The translations under genes were made by a program, and so were the position numbers. Under the pieces are notes generated by a model that searched no databases, was not told where the DNA came from, and saw only the letters and a list, made by a program, of their open reading frames with translations. From Xiphias gladius (lineage: Eukaryota > Chordata > Actinopteri > Istiophoriformes > Xiphiidae), in the NCBI RefSeq assembly GCF_016859285.1, contig NC_053408.1, forward strand, positions 9,020,213 to 9,084,212: DNA of 64,000 nt, read 5' to 3'. Of the stretch, positions 38,300-50,925 are shown piece after piece (the stretch's first letter is position 1; each line of letters starts with the position of its first letter).

Positions 38300-40051
38300 G
38301 AATCTGTAAACGGTGGATTTTATTGCAACAGCTCATCACAGGGACCAACACACGAATCTTTATATCTGCATGTTGTCATTCAAGTTAAAACTATTTGCAC
38401 AGATACTGTAATTGATTAAAATATTCAATATATATATTCAAGTTCTAGATTGTTATATATAACTACAGTACTCTCTGGTGTCAGCTAAAGGGCATTTACT
38501 GTACAAACATTTACATGTGTATAATACATAATTTACAGGAGTTCAGTGACTGGTACAGAACACTGTTCAAAGGAGAAGAAGGGAATATTCAAAATGTTAT
38601 TGAAAATGTTGCATGTTTACACCCACAGACTCAAAAAACAAAAATGTTGAAGTAGCCAGAATAAGATTAGAATATTCATTTACAGGTTAGCATATTAATG
38701 TTTGCAAGTGCACTCTCATATCTTTTCAGATAGTCAAAAAGTACATTACCTGCAGCATTTCAACCTTGTTAATGCTGATTACATGATATATATTGCTCAG
38801 GCTCTAGAATACAGGTATAAATAAAAACAAAATAAATTATCCACTCGGTTTAGTTTCTTATTTAAAATATTGCTGCTTCAAACTGGACTTTAATCCATGC
38901 TTGATCTGAATAAGATTGCAAACAATACTACACAGAGATATGAGACACTGCATTTTATGCAGTACTAGTAGATACTTTTTGAAAAGATGAAGAGATTTCA
39001 AAAGACTATGTATAATCTTTGCTACTCTCAAATGCAGTCGAGTAAGACTGTCTCTGCTACAGTACAGTTGGGCATTCTTCTTTATTGGTTCCTGACATTT
39101 CAAGGGCAATGCAACCGCAATTACTAATGCCTCCATGATATAATAAAGGAAGGGCAGCCACTGAAAGTCATATCAATTCTGTATGAACATCCCAAAGTCA
39201 AAAATAATGAAATCTTCTTTCAGTCCAACTAGCACACTTCAACTTTGCTGCCTTCAACACAAAATGTAACATCAAGTTGGGTCAACACATACCGGAAAAG
39301 ATGTAAATGTCAGAGCAAAAAATTTAAAAGGCCAATGCCATCAAAACACTAAAAGTGAGCAGCACATTAATCAGAACACACTCATCAGCGAGCTTTTCAG
39401 TTTGACTCAGTTTACTTAATCATCTTTGCCTTTATTTATGGGATGTGCTGTTTTTTCTCCGTTTTGGGTTCTAAAGGGGATTTGACGTTATTTTGGCTCA
39501 GTACTTGGCCTGGAAGATATCTTGTTTTGAAGTTCAATCTCTCTCCCTGCTAATCCCAAAGTCATTAGCATACATCTCTGACTATATACTTTAAAGGCGG
39601 TGGCTGCGTATCATTAGATTAAATGAACTAAAATTAATCTTCTGTATTTAGTCATTTGTCTAATTAATTGTTTTAAAATATAAACCCGACCATCAAGCAG
39701 TTGGTCTACTAAAAAATAAATAATGCAACACTGATGTCTACATATCTACATTCTTGAACAATGTATGGCTGCACATGTATTGTAATCAGCTATGATGTAA
39801 TCTTATTAACATGCCATGCAGTTGGACACCTCAGTTACCACATGTAGGACAGTTCACCATGAACCACCTTTAAAAGTTTGCATAGAAATCTTTAAACCCT
39901 GAATACATGCTTTAAGGATTAAAAAGAATATGCATTAATAATATGATTTGCGATTTGGGCTGCTTGACACTGGCAAAGAGACAAATTCTTTGTCACGTTT
40001 CATGAAAACGTGTCAAGGAAATCCCTTCTGGTTAAGCTTCAGTCCTGCATG
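38300..40051 (-). other. sar1a: Probable long 3' UTR of sar1a
   Basis: No coding sequence is seen downstream of the sar1a stop for about 1.75 kb. AT-rich sequence leads to a minus-strand AATAAA at 38323-38318, which could define the transcript end near 38300. Another minus-strand AATAAA lies near 39084, so alternative ends are possible. SAR1A transcripts are known for long 3' UTRs; the extent here is inferred. Confidence 0.4.
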
Positions 40052-43000
40052 TCAGTCGATGTACTGTGATAACCATCTGAAACCTTCCCCATAGCCTTGT
40101 TTTTTCAACACGCTGCACATGAAAATCTCCAGTGGTCGTACATTCAGCTCCTTCAAAGAGACATTCCCCTGTGGATAACAATAAGGATAAAAGGAGGATG
40201 ATAGTCATCAGGTACCAAGACATGTGCCCACACACACGGGGGGATCGAGTTATCTCTGAGAATTAAAATATAAGCCCCACCTTTCCTGTAACTTGACCAT
40301 CAAGAGCAAAAGCTCCTCGCAGTCCTCCTTCACTGATGGCTTCAGGACGGTCAATTTTATTGCCCAACACCAACACCGGCACGTTGACTATGGTTTCATC
40401 TCCTAGGAGAGCCTAGAATTACAAGAGTAGCACAATCACCAGAAATCCACTGTTAACTGACAATAGTCAGTACTGCGCGGTGAAAACAGGTTGTAACAGT
40501 GATGGTTGATCTTACATCGAGTTCAGCCTTGGATTCTGTGAGTCTATCGTGATCTGCACAGTCTACAAGAAAGACAACTCCATTGACAGCCGGCAGGTAG
40601 TTCTTCCAAACTCTTCGAGCTATAAGCGAAGGACAAACCAAACAGTTTGTGAATTGGCTGTCCTTGCAGCAATTCAACATGATAGTGAATGCCACTTCAG
40701 CTTGTACTGCCGCAGTTTTAAATAGAAACTGGCGAAAATTCAGTCGTATCCTTGTGTTGGTGAATATACTGATACAATTAACTAATAACCAGCTAACTAA
40801 ATATATACTCACATTGGTTTATTCAATAACTGGCTAATTAAACTAGTGAGGTTGAAGCTGGGTGGAGCTGTGCTGGGAACTACGTGAAGTCACCAAACTC
40901 TATGAACTAATGACAGTGATAATAGCCTAGTATGCCTGCCTTAACAGGTGCAACAAAGCTACGAGGAGAGTGATGGAGCTGTCAAAAGTACAGCATGTAA
41001 ACACAAACAGTCTTGAGAATAGCTTTAATGAGGCAACATACGTGAAAACACCTGTGTGGGTGGACTGAGATTTTGCTTTAATTCTACAAGGCAAATATGA
41101 GTTCACTGTTTCACTATGAGATTTAGAATACTATGATAATTATTCTAAAATTAGTGTATCCGTTCATATCATACTTGAGTGGATTAGTGCTGTCTTTCTT
41201 CATTTATATATTTAGCTGCACTGGCACAGCCTCTACATACCAGCACATCCTGCTTTTAAATTTCTCTTCAAAAATGCTCAATATTTAAGCAAAATAGCTG
41301 CATCTGAGTTGATTTGCAACTCCTAAAATGTCACTACGCTACAGTGCCACAGGGACTACAGAGACACCATGTGGCACCCACAAGAACTGTGATTGGTCAA
41401 CTAATATTTTTTCTTACTCGTTCCTGATGACGGTAGAAATTAATGATAGTGAAAAAAGCATGGAGCAAATCAAAGAAAGGCTCAGCAATATGCCTTTTTC
41501 TCAGAAGAGATTTTGACGTATCACAGTAAATTACATTTAGCTGTTTCAGTTTCAGGTTCCTGGTATTGTGGCTCAGTTACAGTCACAGCTTATTTTGGCA
41601 GCAGAATAGAAGAGATGCATTGTTAATGTTATTAGTAACAACTGTGTTTTCCTACAATAACAAGTAAAAATGTGTGCTGTGAAAAAGAGCTATCTTCCCT
41701 GTTCAGCAGACCATTAACAATTGAAAAGTTTTATGTTTTGTGTTCTAGCAAAACTATTTCCACTGCAAACGCTCTCTGCCCAGCAATTTTGCTCTTTATT
41801 ACAAAATAAAGGAGAGACTGTGAACACAATTACTTCTCCTTATAATGTACTACACATCCATGAAGTGTTGAGGTAGCACTACGGCAATCTGCAGTTTAAT
41901 CCTGCTGTGAATCTGAAATTACTTTCCTCGTAGCTTTTTTTTGTAACTGGTGGTTACAAAAAACAGTGACAACTACCTACTTCTATAGTGTGCCATTATC
42001 GGCAAAAATAAAGAGCTCACCTTGTACGTGTCCCCCCAGATCAAATGTAGTAAATGTCATGCCATCGATTGTCAGCTCCTCAGAAGCTTTGTGGGAAAGA
42101 AAATAAAATAGCTTTTTATGCCTGTGATTGTTTGACGTGCACAGTAAGAACAGGGCTGGGAGTCACTGGATTACTCAGGACACAATACTTCATGATATTA
42201 TGCCAATAATAAGGACTGTATCACCATACAGGTGATTCTGTCATTTTTCAGTTTCACTCATTTTTATAAGCAGCTCACATGAAACAAGAGACTCCATCCT
42301 TTATTTTACATATAGACAACACAAACACATTTGCAATCATTAGGGTGTCAAAGTGCCAAAAAACTACCAAAAGCTGAACTGCCAGAAAGAAAAACAGCTC
42401 AAAATTAAGTCTTAGTCTTGAGTCCCCATTAAGAAAACAACTGTCCCTCGGGATCTTAGCAGATTGAATTATGGTACTTGTGCCAGTACTGATAATAGCC
42501 TGCAGATTTTTTTATATCACCACCAACTGAAAAATATATCTTTAAAAAAAGGGTGATGTTATATATACTGTATTTTCAGCAAGAGCGAGTGTTATAATAT
42601 AAACAACAATACCAACTAACACAGGCAAAATCTGTACGAACACACCACCCTAGTATGGCACACTACTATCTACTGTGTATCTATCCTCACTTGGATGCAG
42701 TGTGGGTACGTGTTGGCCAAGTCGGTCATCTTTCAACATGTGCAGCAGTGTTGTTTTACCAGCATTGTCCAGGCCCAGGAAAACCAGCTTCCCATTCTTT
42801 TTGTAAAGACCTGGAAGAAATCACAGATGGATGAACTAATGTGTATTTTATTCTACTACTTCAAGAGTATAGATTACTTCGCAGTCTAACTCTGCAGTAG
42901 TTTATGACTTTAGGTTATTTTGACCCAGCATCGCTTGGACCACATACAACATTAAAATACTGCTTACCTGTGAATAATTGAACACTGTAAACTGGTGTAT

Positions 43001-43136
43001 AGCCGCTTTTCTTAAGTTTGGGATTTTAGTACTTTTCTACCACTGTTATGTCATTCAAGGACTGCAGACAGTACTTACCTAAGAACTGTAAAACACTACT
43101 AAACCCCCTGTAGATCCAGTCGAATAAAAATGACAT
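40052..43136 (-). CDS. sar1a: Sar1 small GTPase (SAR1A), complete coding region in six exons
   Basis: Small GTPase that starts COPII coat assembly at ER exit sites. In its GTP form its N-terminal helix inserts in the ER membrane and it recruits Sec23/Sec24. Coding exons in transcript order: 43136-43079, 42810-42691, 42086-42021, 40619-40516, 40412-40281, 40168-40052 (TGA 40054-40052). The sum is 597 nt, exactly 198 aa, the family length. Motifs: N-terminal [21 protein letters not shown]-loop GLDNAGKT at residues 32-39; DLGGH at 75-79 with the catalytic His79; NKID at 134-137; C-terminus [10 protein letters not shown]. The first coding exon extends to an acceptor at 43152-43153, leaving 15 nt of 5' UTR before the ATG. 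Paralogue choice (a rather than b) rests on the ppa1/lrrc20/nodal neighbourhood; the sequence mixes residues of both. An unusual stretch, [12 protein letters not shown], replaces the more usual IFGLYGQTTGK. All splice sites are GT-AG. Confidence 0.96.
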
Positions 43137-43239
43137 CTCGTTGGTCTTTGCCTGAAACATAAAAAAAAAATAAATAAACGTCAGATTACTACAACAGAAG
43201 ACTGCACTGAGAAAAAAAATGTCTTTAATAATAAGTTGA

Positions 43240-43565
43240 CAGGAAATTAATCAGCAACTATTTTGATTATCAGATAATTGTTTTAGCTACTTTTTATGCA
43301 AAAATGTCAAATACTTGCTGTGCCCATCTTCTAAAATATGAGGAATGCTTGATGCTTTTCTTTGCAACACTTTATAAAAAATGTAAATATCTTTGGGTAT
43401 TGGAGTGCTGGTCAGACAAAGCAAGACATGTAAAGATGTTAACTTAGTCTCTGGGAAATTTTAACAGGCATTTTTAAAAACATTTTTCTGGAATTTATAG
43501 ACAAAACGATTAATCGACAAAATAATCAACAGATTAATCAATTATGAATAATTTTACAATTAGTT
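43240..43565 (-). repeat. Interspersed repeat, same family as 33515-33775, reverse orientation
   Basis: Read on the minus strand this segment has the AATCGATTAATC-type block, AATTTCCCAGAGACTAAGTT, TTTGTCTGACCAGCACTCC and ACCCAAAGATATTTAC in the family order. It sits in the sar1a 5' intron. Confidence 0.55.
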
Positions 43566-44333
43566 GTTGACATTGTGTCAGTGAGTCATTATTGTAATTC
43601 TTGAGGGCATAGTTTGTGGTAAAATATTATAACTGCTATTCCATGCAAAAAAAAGGTGGACCCAGTAGTATGTTAGCAGCCTGTACAAAAATAGAATATT
43701 TTTAAAATAGGTAGTATTTATTTGCAGAGGGATCATTGAATTACATTACATCATACAGGTGTTTTAATCTCCTGGTGTGGATATCTGTGACATAATACTG
43801 TAAGCCCACCCATACGTGTAGAAGGTGGCTAGTGTTACCTTTTCGCAAAAAGATCATTTAAATCAAACCTAAGTGCCTCTGAACACCCGTACTAATTATC
43901 ATCTGTCTGTGATAATGAATGCAGCTGAAATGATTTATTAGCTTCATTAACTGCATCCTTATTCAATAGCGCTACTTTCCGCTGTTTGCTGCTTTGTAAA
44001 AAGACAATTACAACCTTCAGCAGGGTGATGTTCCTACTCCCAAACACACTGCATTATTTGCAGCCATGTTATCGTTGCCTTTACGCTTGTTTCACCAAGG
44101 TTGGTATGTAATTTAGATCCATATAGCGTAAACCAGATAAGGCTGTTTGGCTAGTTAGCATGAGCATGTTAGCTGGCGTTAAACCTCTGGTGCTTTTCTA
44201 GAGTCTGAACTCATTTGGGTCAGGACAACGTTTTACAGCGAGCTAACTCGTTATTAAGAGACGTCGATAACACAGTATGATTGCCATATCGTATTATTAC
44301 ATCAAGATTACCCTCCGGCTTTAGCTAACTCAC

Positions 44334-44420
44334 CCCTCGGCACTGACCAGCGCTCAATAGTGTCGGTGGTCTCCTTGGAAACAGTCAGTTGGAGGTCTTC
44401 TTCTTCGTGCTTTAGAAATG
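44334..44420 (-). promoter_or_regulatory. sar1a: Probable 5' UTR exon and promoter region of sar1a
   Basis: A strong minus-strand donor (GTGAGT) ends an exon at 44334, about 1.2 kb upstream of the acceptor that opens the first coding exon (43152-43153). The segment is more GC- and CpG-rich than its surroundings and has no long open frame, as expected of a non-coding first exon. The transcription start is not defined; 44420 is an estimate. Confidence 0.5.
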
Positions 44421-46234
44421 GCGTCAAGTTTGTCGCATTAGCGCCCCCTCTTGACGACTGGCGGTAAATGAGAGAAAATCCCCACTGAAAAGTGCACTAC
44501 AAAAGTGAGCTGCTCTTTCAGGATGGAGGAGCATAGATTATGCTCTTATTTGGTTTCTAACAGGACTATAACAGAATTGTTTAACAGGAAGCAATAAAGT
44601 ATAGATTCCAATAGAGTAAAATTTTGCTATTAAGCACAGTTGTTTTCATCTGTTCTCAAAATACTGTCCTGATGTTAGAAATGTAATTAACTTTTAAAAT
44701 GTAGAAACAATGGAATTCTTATTCTTATTCATCATTCATCAAATGTAGAAAGATGTAATTCTAGAAAGATCTGAATTTTTGTCAGAGTAATGCAATGTCA
44801 GTACACAGAGGATGTCAACATCTTATTCTACTCTTTTGGATTTGAATTCACTGTGAATTATTACACTGCTCTTGGGAAAATTATCCATTCATTTGATCAA
44901 ATGCCTCACCAAAAAGCCAATCTTATCTCACCTCTGTTTTAAAAAACTGAAGAAAAAAAAGCTTTTTGAAAGCAGAAGGCTATGAAATGCAAGATATATT
45001 TATCTCAAAGCTAGATTTTAACTTTTGTCATAATCCTTTTCTAGATTGTATTAAATGTACAAACCTCTGGCCTCCATTTTCTTTACATTTTTCTAAAATA
45101 TTGTATCGTAAAATACTATTTCTACATGATGCAGTCAACATCTGATCATTCTTCTTATGTATTCTCATGTGTTCCCATACTATTCCACAATATGCTGTTC
45201 TTCTATTTGCAGTCAAAAAAGTGTCATAACTTCCTCTGTTAATTGGACAATATTGACTGAAATGGACGAACTCTGTAGCGAAAAAATAAAGGTTATATCC
45301 AGTCAGCAAATTAATTTGAGTGTGTTTACATACATATACATACATCTGTTTAAATAAAACCGATTTTTATTTATCTGTTTAATTTGTTTAAATAAAACAG
45401 ATTTGACGCCATTAGGAATCCAGACAAAGTTTTTACCCCATGAGCTGCATAAGAACACTTGCAAGCTGTTGTAACCATAGTTTCTAACCACACTCCAAAG
45501 GAAAATAGCTTATTGAAGGTTATTTTATAATGGAAGCCTACAGAAGCATCCAGTGCTTTTTACAGCCAAGGGCTTTAATAACAAGTCATTTGTACTGTTA
45601 AGTAGCTATTACCTTTAAGGAACACTGACTGTATTATTTGAGGAAAAAGCATAAAAGCAATGTGCTATTTATTGTGTGTCCACAAGAATTATTGTGCTGT
45701 GGAGGATTGTATAGAAACGAGTTTGTGCCTCTTTTCATAGATCACAGGTAGAACATGATTTCTTTCAGACTGTCTTTTCCCATCTGGGCACCATCATCCA
45801 CTTTAGATCAATATTCCGTAGGTAAGCTCATGTCTAAATGATAATGATAATATGTGCTAGAAGCAGTAAAATCAATACAATACACAACAGCCTGGGATGA
45901 GTGTGGCTTATTACAGTGTTCTGTCAAGCTTGAAAGTAAGGGCTATCTTACAACATAGATGATGAAAAAAAAAACATCAAAGCACTTTCATGTGGTTTGA
46001 ATTTTAAGTGCCACAATCACACAAAAAGCAGTTTTGACAATGACGGCATCAGACGACCAAGTGTGAACAAAAAAAAAAGCAGGTAAAATGTGACATACAA
46101 TGTACATCCAATCTGTCCAGTTCATGTGTTGCACATGATGTGTAGAAATCGGATGAAGGAAGACAGGATTGAAGGAAGGAATAAAGGGGGGGGGGGGGGT
46201 CACATCTTCATGTTTCTGCCAAGGCTCTTCCTTC
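44421..46234. other. Gap between the sar1a promoter and the ppa1 stop
   Basis: AT-rich sequence without recognisable exons. It includes the ppa1 3' UTR adjacent to 46235; a possible minus-strand AATAAA lies near 45665-45670. A run of 14 G at 46186-46199 would be C14 in the ppa1 mRNA. Confidence 0.5.
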
Positions 46235-49200
46235 CTACTTCTCATAGTAGAACCATTTGTCGACTGAAAAATAATCAAGCATGTGTGATTTTCATAGCGC
46301 AACAACATAGAGTTGCTGCAATAAAACAATGAAATGTACAAAACACCCACCTGAACTTGGAATAGGATCTTCAGCTCCAAAAGCAAATGCCTGTAAGAGT
46401 AAGTGAAATCATTAAGTGGTGTTATTTTTGCTTAGCAAATGCAGTTTGGATGTAATTGGGAATGCATGTGTAGCTTAGATATTTTGGACTCATTAAATGC
46501 CGTCAAAACTAGTGTTGCTTGTATCCTGGGAGGCGGTTTTTCTATTGTCTGAAAGCCATGAAATTCTTGCTCCTTTCGTACTAAAAACCACAACCCGTAT
46601 GCGTATCAGTTGGATTAAACTGAAAGAAACTGCCTTCAGCATTCATTTGTCTTCACTGATGATCCCCTGCTTTTGTTCCGAGGGCTTTCTAGGTACAAGT
46701 TTACAATCTCTGTTCTCATTAAGGAAGGGATGGTTGTAGACTTTTAGGCCACTAACATGAATGTGAAAATAAAATAGACTTACAGACTCAACCACAGCCT
46801 CTGCGTCCCCAGCAGAGCAGCAGAACGGACTGTCTGAGACACTGGCGTTCATGCTGACACGAGAAAGAGATAAAACAAAGGAAACAATTTCAGCTTTAAA
46901 AGTGTAGGGGGCCTAGATAGGGAAATAGTCACAATGTCGCTACTTTTACTCACTGCTAGAATTCACCTAAAGGGGGTTATGGCAGGAATTATACCTAATA
47001 GCATTCGTCCCACATACTGTCATGTAGCCTGCTGTTTGCTTTATGGAGCATATTCTGATTATGAACTACTCACCAATTTAACTCGCCAGCATTGGTCTTC
47101 TGAGAGATCAGTGCCTTCCAAAACTCATGGGTGCTCTTCACTGTTTTAAGGGCAAAGTCCTGGAAAACACAACACATTTTCCTCATTTGCATCCTCCATG
47201 AAAGCATCAGTACACCAGGATATAAATAATGTAGATAAACTTAGATATAACAGAAAAGATTAAGGAATGTAAAAACACTTTATAAATCATTTTCTCCTCT
47301 AAAAATGTTTTGTTGCGGTCATACAAATTCAAGTTTTTTTGTCGGATGCTTCTTAATTTAACATATCCCTGAGGAAATCAAACATTTTCGAAATACAATG
47401 CAAATACTGTGAATAAAATTTGGAAAGGTTTACCCTGTCCTTGAACTCGCCGTTGAAAGCAAACTGGTTTTCAGGTTTCCCATCTGGGACTTTATATCTT
47501 TTGAACCAGTCAACAGTTGCCTCCAGATAACCGGGCTTAAGTCGTCTCACGTCATCAATACCTGCAACCAATCAACAACAAAGGACAAGGATGAATTCTG
47601 CATAATTTGAAATGTAACTGGCGACATCATTTCTGGCAGCGTGGAAAAACTTGTATCGCAGGTTATTCCTACTGTTATAGTGGCCGGCTTCAGGGTCCTC
47701 AGTATTGATCACAATGACCTTCCAGTCTGTTTCACCCTCATCGATCAAAGCCAGCGTTCCCAGAACCTTCACTTTAATTATCTCTCCTCGTGAGCACACC
47801 TGGGAATCGAAGACACATTTTTGAAAAACCTGCTAAAAATTTCATTTATTTCTGTGTCCTCAATATCCTTGAATCAAGCTGTTTCAGTACCTTATTTCCT
47901 ATGTCGCATATGTCAATAGGGTCATTGTCTCCGCAGCATCCTGTGTCACTGTCCTCATGGTTGGGATCTTCCCATGTCTGTCAAAAGGGAAAACAAAGAG
48001 AGATGTTTGATGGTGCAGAAGCGCGGTTCGGTTTCCTGATATTTGAATGTAGTCCGAATAGGACTTGCCTGTGGGATTGCTCCATAATTCCAGATGTAAC
48101 CTTTGTGAGGAAACACATTCGCTACATAACGAAGATTCCCATTCTTCACATCTTGTTTAAGTGGGTTGAGCGGATCTTTGGTGGCGATCTGAGAAAAATA
48201 GGCACAAAGCAATTCAAATGAACTGGTCCCTGTAAATGAAAAAAGGGGGAAAAAAAGTAATTGCACACTTTCATAATCATTTCAGACATGTTCTATAGAA
48301 TGATTTATTGCAGTCATAACATTATGTGATAGTGTAACGACTAGAAAGTCATCATTGTGTATCAAATCCTTAGATGTGCCTATAACAAGAGCAGACAAAG
48401 AATATAGTTCTCTATAGACTGATTAATTCAAGATTTAACCATCATTTACACCTTAATTTTATAAGACTGGCATTAATGCCCACACAAGCCAAGAGACAGG
48501 ATTTTTCTTCATTACATTTAATATTTTTAAATACCTTCTAAGGCCTTTTTTGAGGGAACAGAATTTTAAAAGAAATACTTTTCAAGACTTGCAGAAACCC
48601 GGTCTCCAGACCTATTCACAAATTTGCTGAGAGCAACTTTTACAAAGGATATATCCTCTGGGGACCATGAATGTCTGTACAAAATTATCTAGCAATCGGT
48701 CCAATAGATAGCTGAGATATTTCATTATGGACCAAAATGGTGGACTGACCAGCTGACTGGCAAAGTGCCATACATGCCGTTCACCTGTGAGGATTTCGAA
48801 CGAAGCAAGTGATCTGCCTTTGTAAGTATTATCTGACATTTTATAAGCAAAGGATTAATCAGTCAGTCAAGAAAAATAATCATAGCTTAGCCTACAACAA
48901 ATCTGCATTCAATTAATATTTGAATATTACACATAGACGGAAGGGTGTGGCTCTGTTGATCTAATGGGGTTCAGTATTCTTTTTTTACAAAGGCTGATAG
49001 TGTTCACAATTTACAGTCTCTGCATTGTGTTGACGACGATGGTGGACTAACGGCTGACAGTTAACAAGATGACCCCGATGAAGAGCCACAGACAGCCCCG
49101 ATGGCGATTCACTGATGTTTATTGCTTACAAGCACCACAGGAGCTGGTAGGTACAAGCCTGATCTCAGTAAAACTATTCAGCAGAAAATTAAATCGTAAT

Positions 49201-50925
49201 CAAAGGAAACTTACAACAGTAATGGATAAACTGTAGCCATGCTCAATAACAGTTAAAGAAAATCACTGGCAAATGTGTTTTTGCATCAGCAGGGAAAATA
49301 ATTGAAACGATTTCACGTCAGTTTAAACCATTTTCTCACTCATACATGGCCATTAAAGGAAACAGAAAACATTACTTTATAACAGCAGCAGCAGCGCATA
49401 AATTACTTGTTCCGCCTGTTAATAATCCTAATATATCATGCTTGGGTTTGGATAAAAAGTAGACAAAATGGTGCTTTCTTGCTGTCGCTACGTCGTACAC
49501 AAAGCGCCCCCAGATGCTTTCGCTTCAAGCGTCCGTGCATAGCAGTTTTACTGCTGTGATAAACCGTTTCCACTATGCAGAGGTTGGTTCTCTGTCTCAA
49601 ATAGTCACAAGCTTTAGATGATCCTGTGCCCAGGTTTGTAGCTGCAGCTTGTTTTCCGGGGAATCCGTGCTTTGACCAGGCACAGCCATCTTTGTGACAC
49701 AATGTTGTCCTAATTGATGACATCAGTTAGGTGAATGCGTCACCCCAGCCCTAACCGACTATCCTTTAATATTTGTCTTTTTATGTTTTTCGACAACCAC
49801 TCAACCAGAAACATTCACAGTCGACACTGCGCTTCCTTGGGTCCTCAGCAATACACACGAGAAGTTTGAAGTCGATCGGATGAGCGGTTGTCGAGAAAAT
49901 CGAAGGACAGACAGACAAAAAGAAAGAGCGATTTCTCCTTTTATTAGTAGGATTACCACATTTATGAACTGAGTATTAGGAAGGAACATGCAATGAATAT
50001 TAATACATTGCCAAAATATATATAAAATATACCTCCATCTTTGCATTTGTCCATCTTGGAACCTCCACAACAGCGTGAAAAATATTCTGCAAGATGATCA
50101 GAAACACAGTTTTGTTATGGTCAGGATTAATTCTTTTTCCTGCTTTAAATACATTTCTCTAAACATATCCTATTAAGTCTTATCAAGTAAGTAAGTCTTA
50201 CATAGCAGTGATTACAGACAGAAAGACGGACCAAAGCATTGCAGCCCTATATCTATACAAACCCTAAACTTGAAGAATGGTGAAAGGAACAGCTGATGTA
50301 CACAGTATACTGTCTAAAAAACTAAACATCCATTTACTACCAGGGAGACAGTATAACTAGAAAAGAGAGTGTGCCATAGATAAATGACCTCCCGCCAACA
50401 TCTGATGTGAAACCTTTACATTTGCAGGTACATTTACTAAAGTCGGCCCTAACAGGTACAGCCTTCACATTGTGAACCCCAATTTGGCTCTGTTTTTTTT
50501 TTTTTTTTTTTCCCCCAAGAGCCGGACAGAAGTCTTAAAATCCTGCAGAATTAACAGACACATGTTGCTCACCTCTGCCTCATTTGCGTAGATGGGTATA
50601 TCATGGAACGGAGAGATGTATCTACCCTCAGGGTTTTCTATGTAAAGGGAATGTGCATTTCAGCTCTTATTTATAGCACAAAGGAAAATTCAAGACTACA
50701 AGCAATTAAAAAGTGTGTGATTGCCTCATAAAGCTCTATGATTATTTGTCAGTATAGCTACTATAATAGCTAATTATTCAAGCAACTATTACACTATGCA
50801 CAATCCATAACGGGATTATTTCCCTCCAAGACACAAACTACTTCACTCAAAGAGCCATGCTTACTGAAAAACACCCTGTACTCCTGGGTGTTCGGCCTGC
50901 CCCTCTCCTCGATGGTAAAGCTCAT
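46235..50925 (-). CDS. ppa1: Cytosolic inorganic pyrophosphatase (PPA1), complete coding region in eleven exons
   Basis: Family I soluble pyrophosphatase; hydrolyses pyrophosphate to two phosphates with Mg2+, pulling biosynthetic reactions forward. Exons: 50925-50865, 50637-50573, 50086-50033, 48188-48069, 47977-47891, 47799-47673, 47561-47434, 47159-47074, 46853-46784, 46390-46351, 46263-46235. Total 867 nt, 288 aa; human PPA1 is 289. The N-terminus [20 protein letters not shown] has no mitochondrial presequence, which favours PPA1 over PPA2. The metal-binding signature DNDPID is at residues 117-122, and the conserved Asp of [10 protein letters not shown] is at 154. Other family blocks are [23 protein letters not shown] and [12 protein letters not shown]; the C-terminus is VDKWFYYEK. 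The intron after the fourth exon has a GC donor (CAG|GCAAGT, 48068-48067), required to keep AIPQ-TWEDP in frame. Tandem with sar1a on the same strand. Very secure. Confidence 0.96.
48600..48780 (-). repeat. Fragment of the TTAGCATG-rich repeat family
   Basis: CATGAATGTCTGTACAAAAT, CCAATAGATAGCTGAGATATTTCA and GGACCAAAATGGTGGACTGACC match the mid part of the copy at 3580-3900. Lies in the ppa1 intron between the third and fourth coding exons. Confidence 0.5.
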
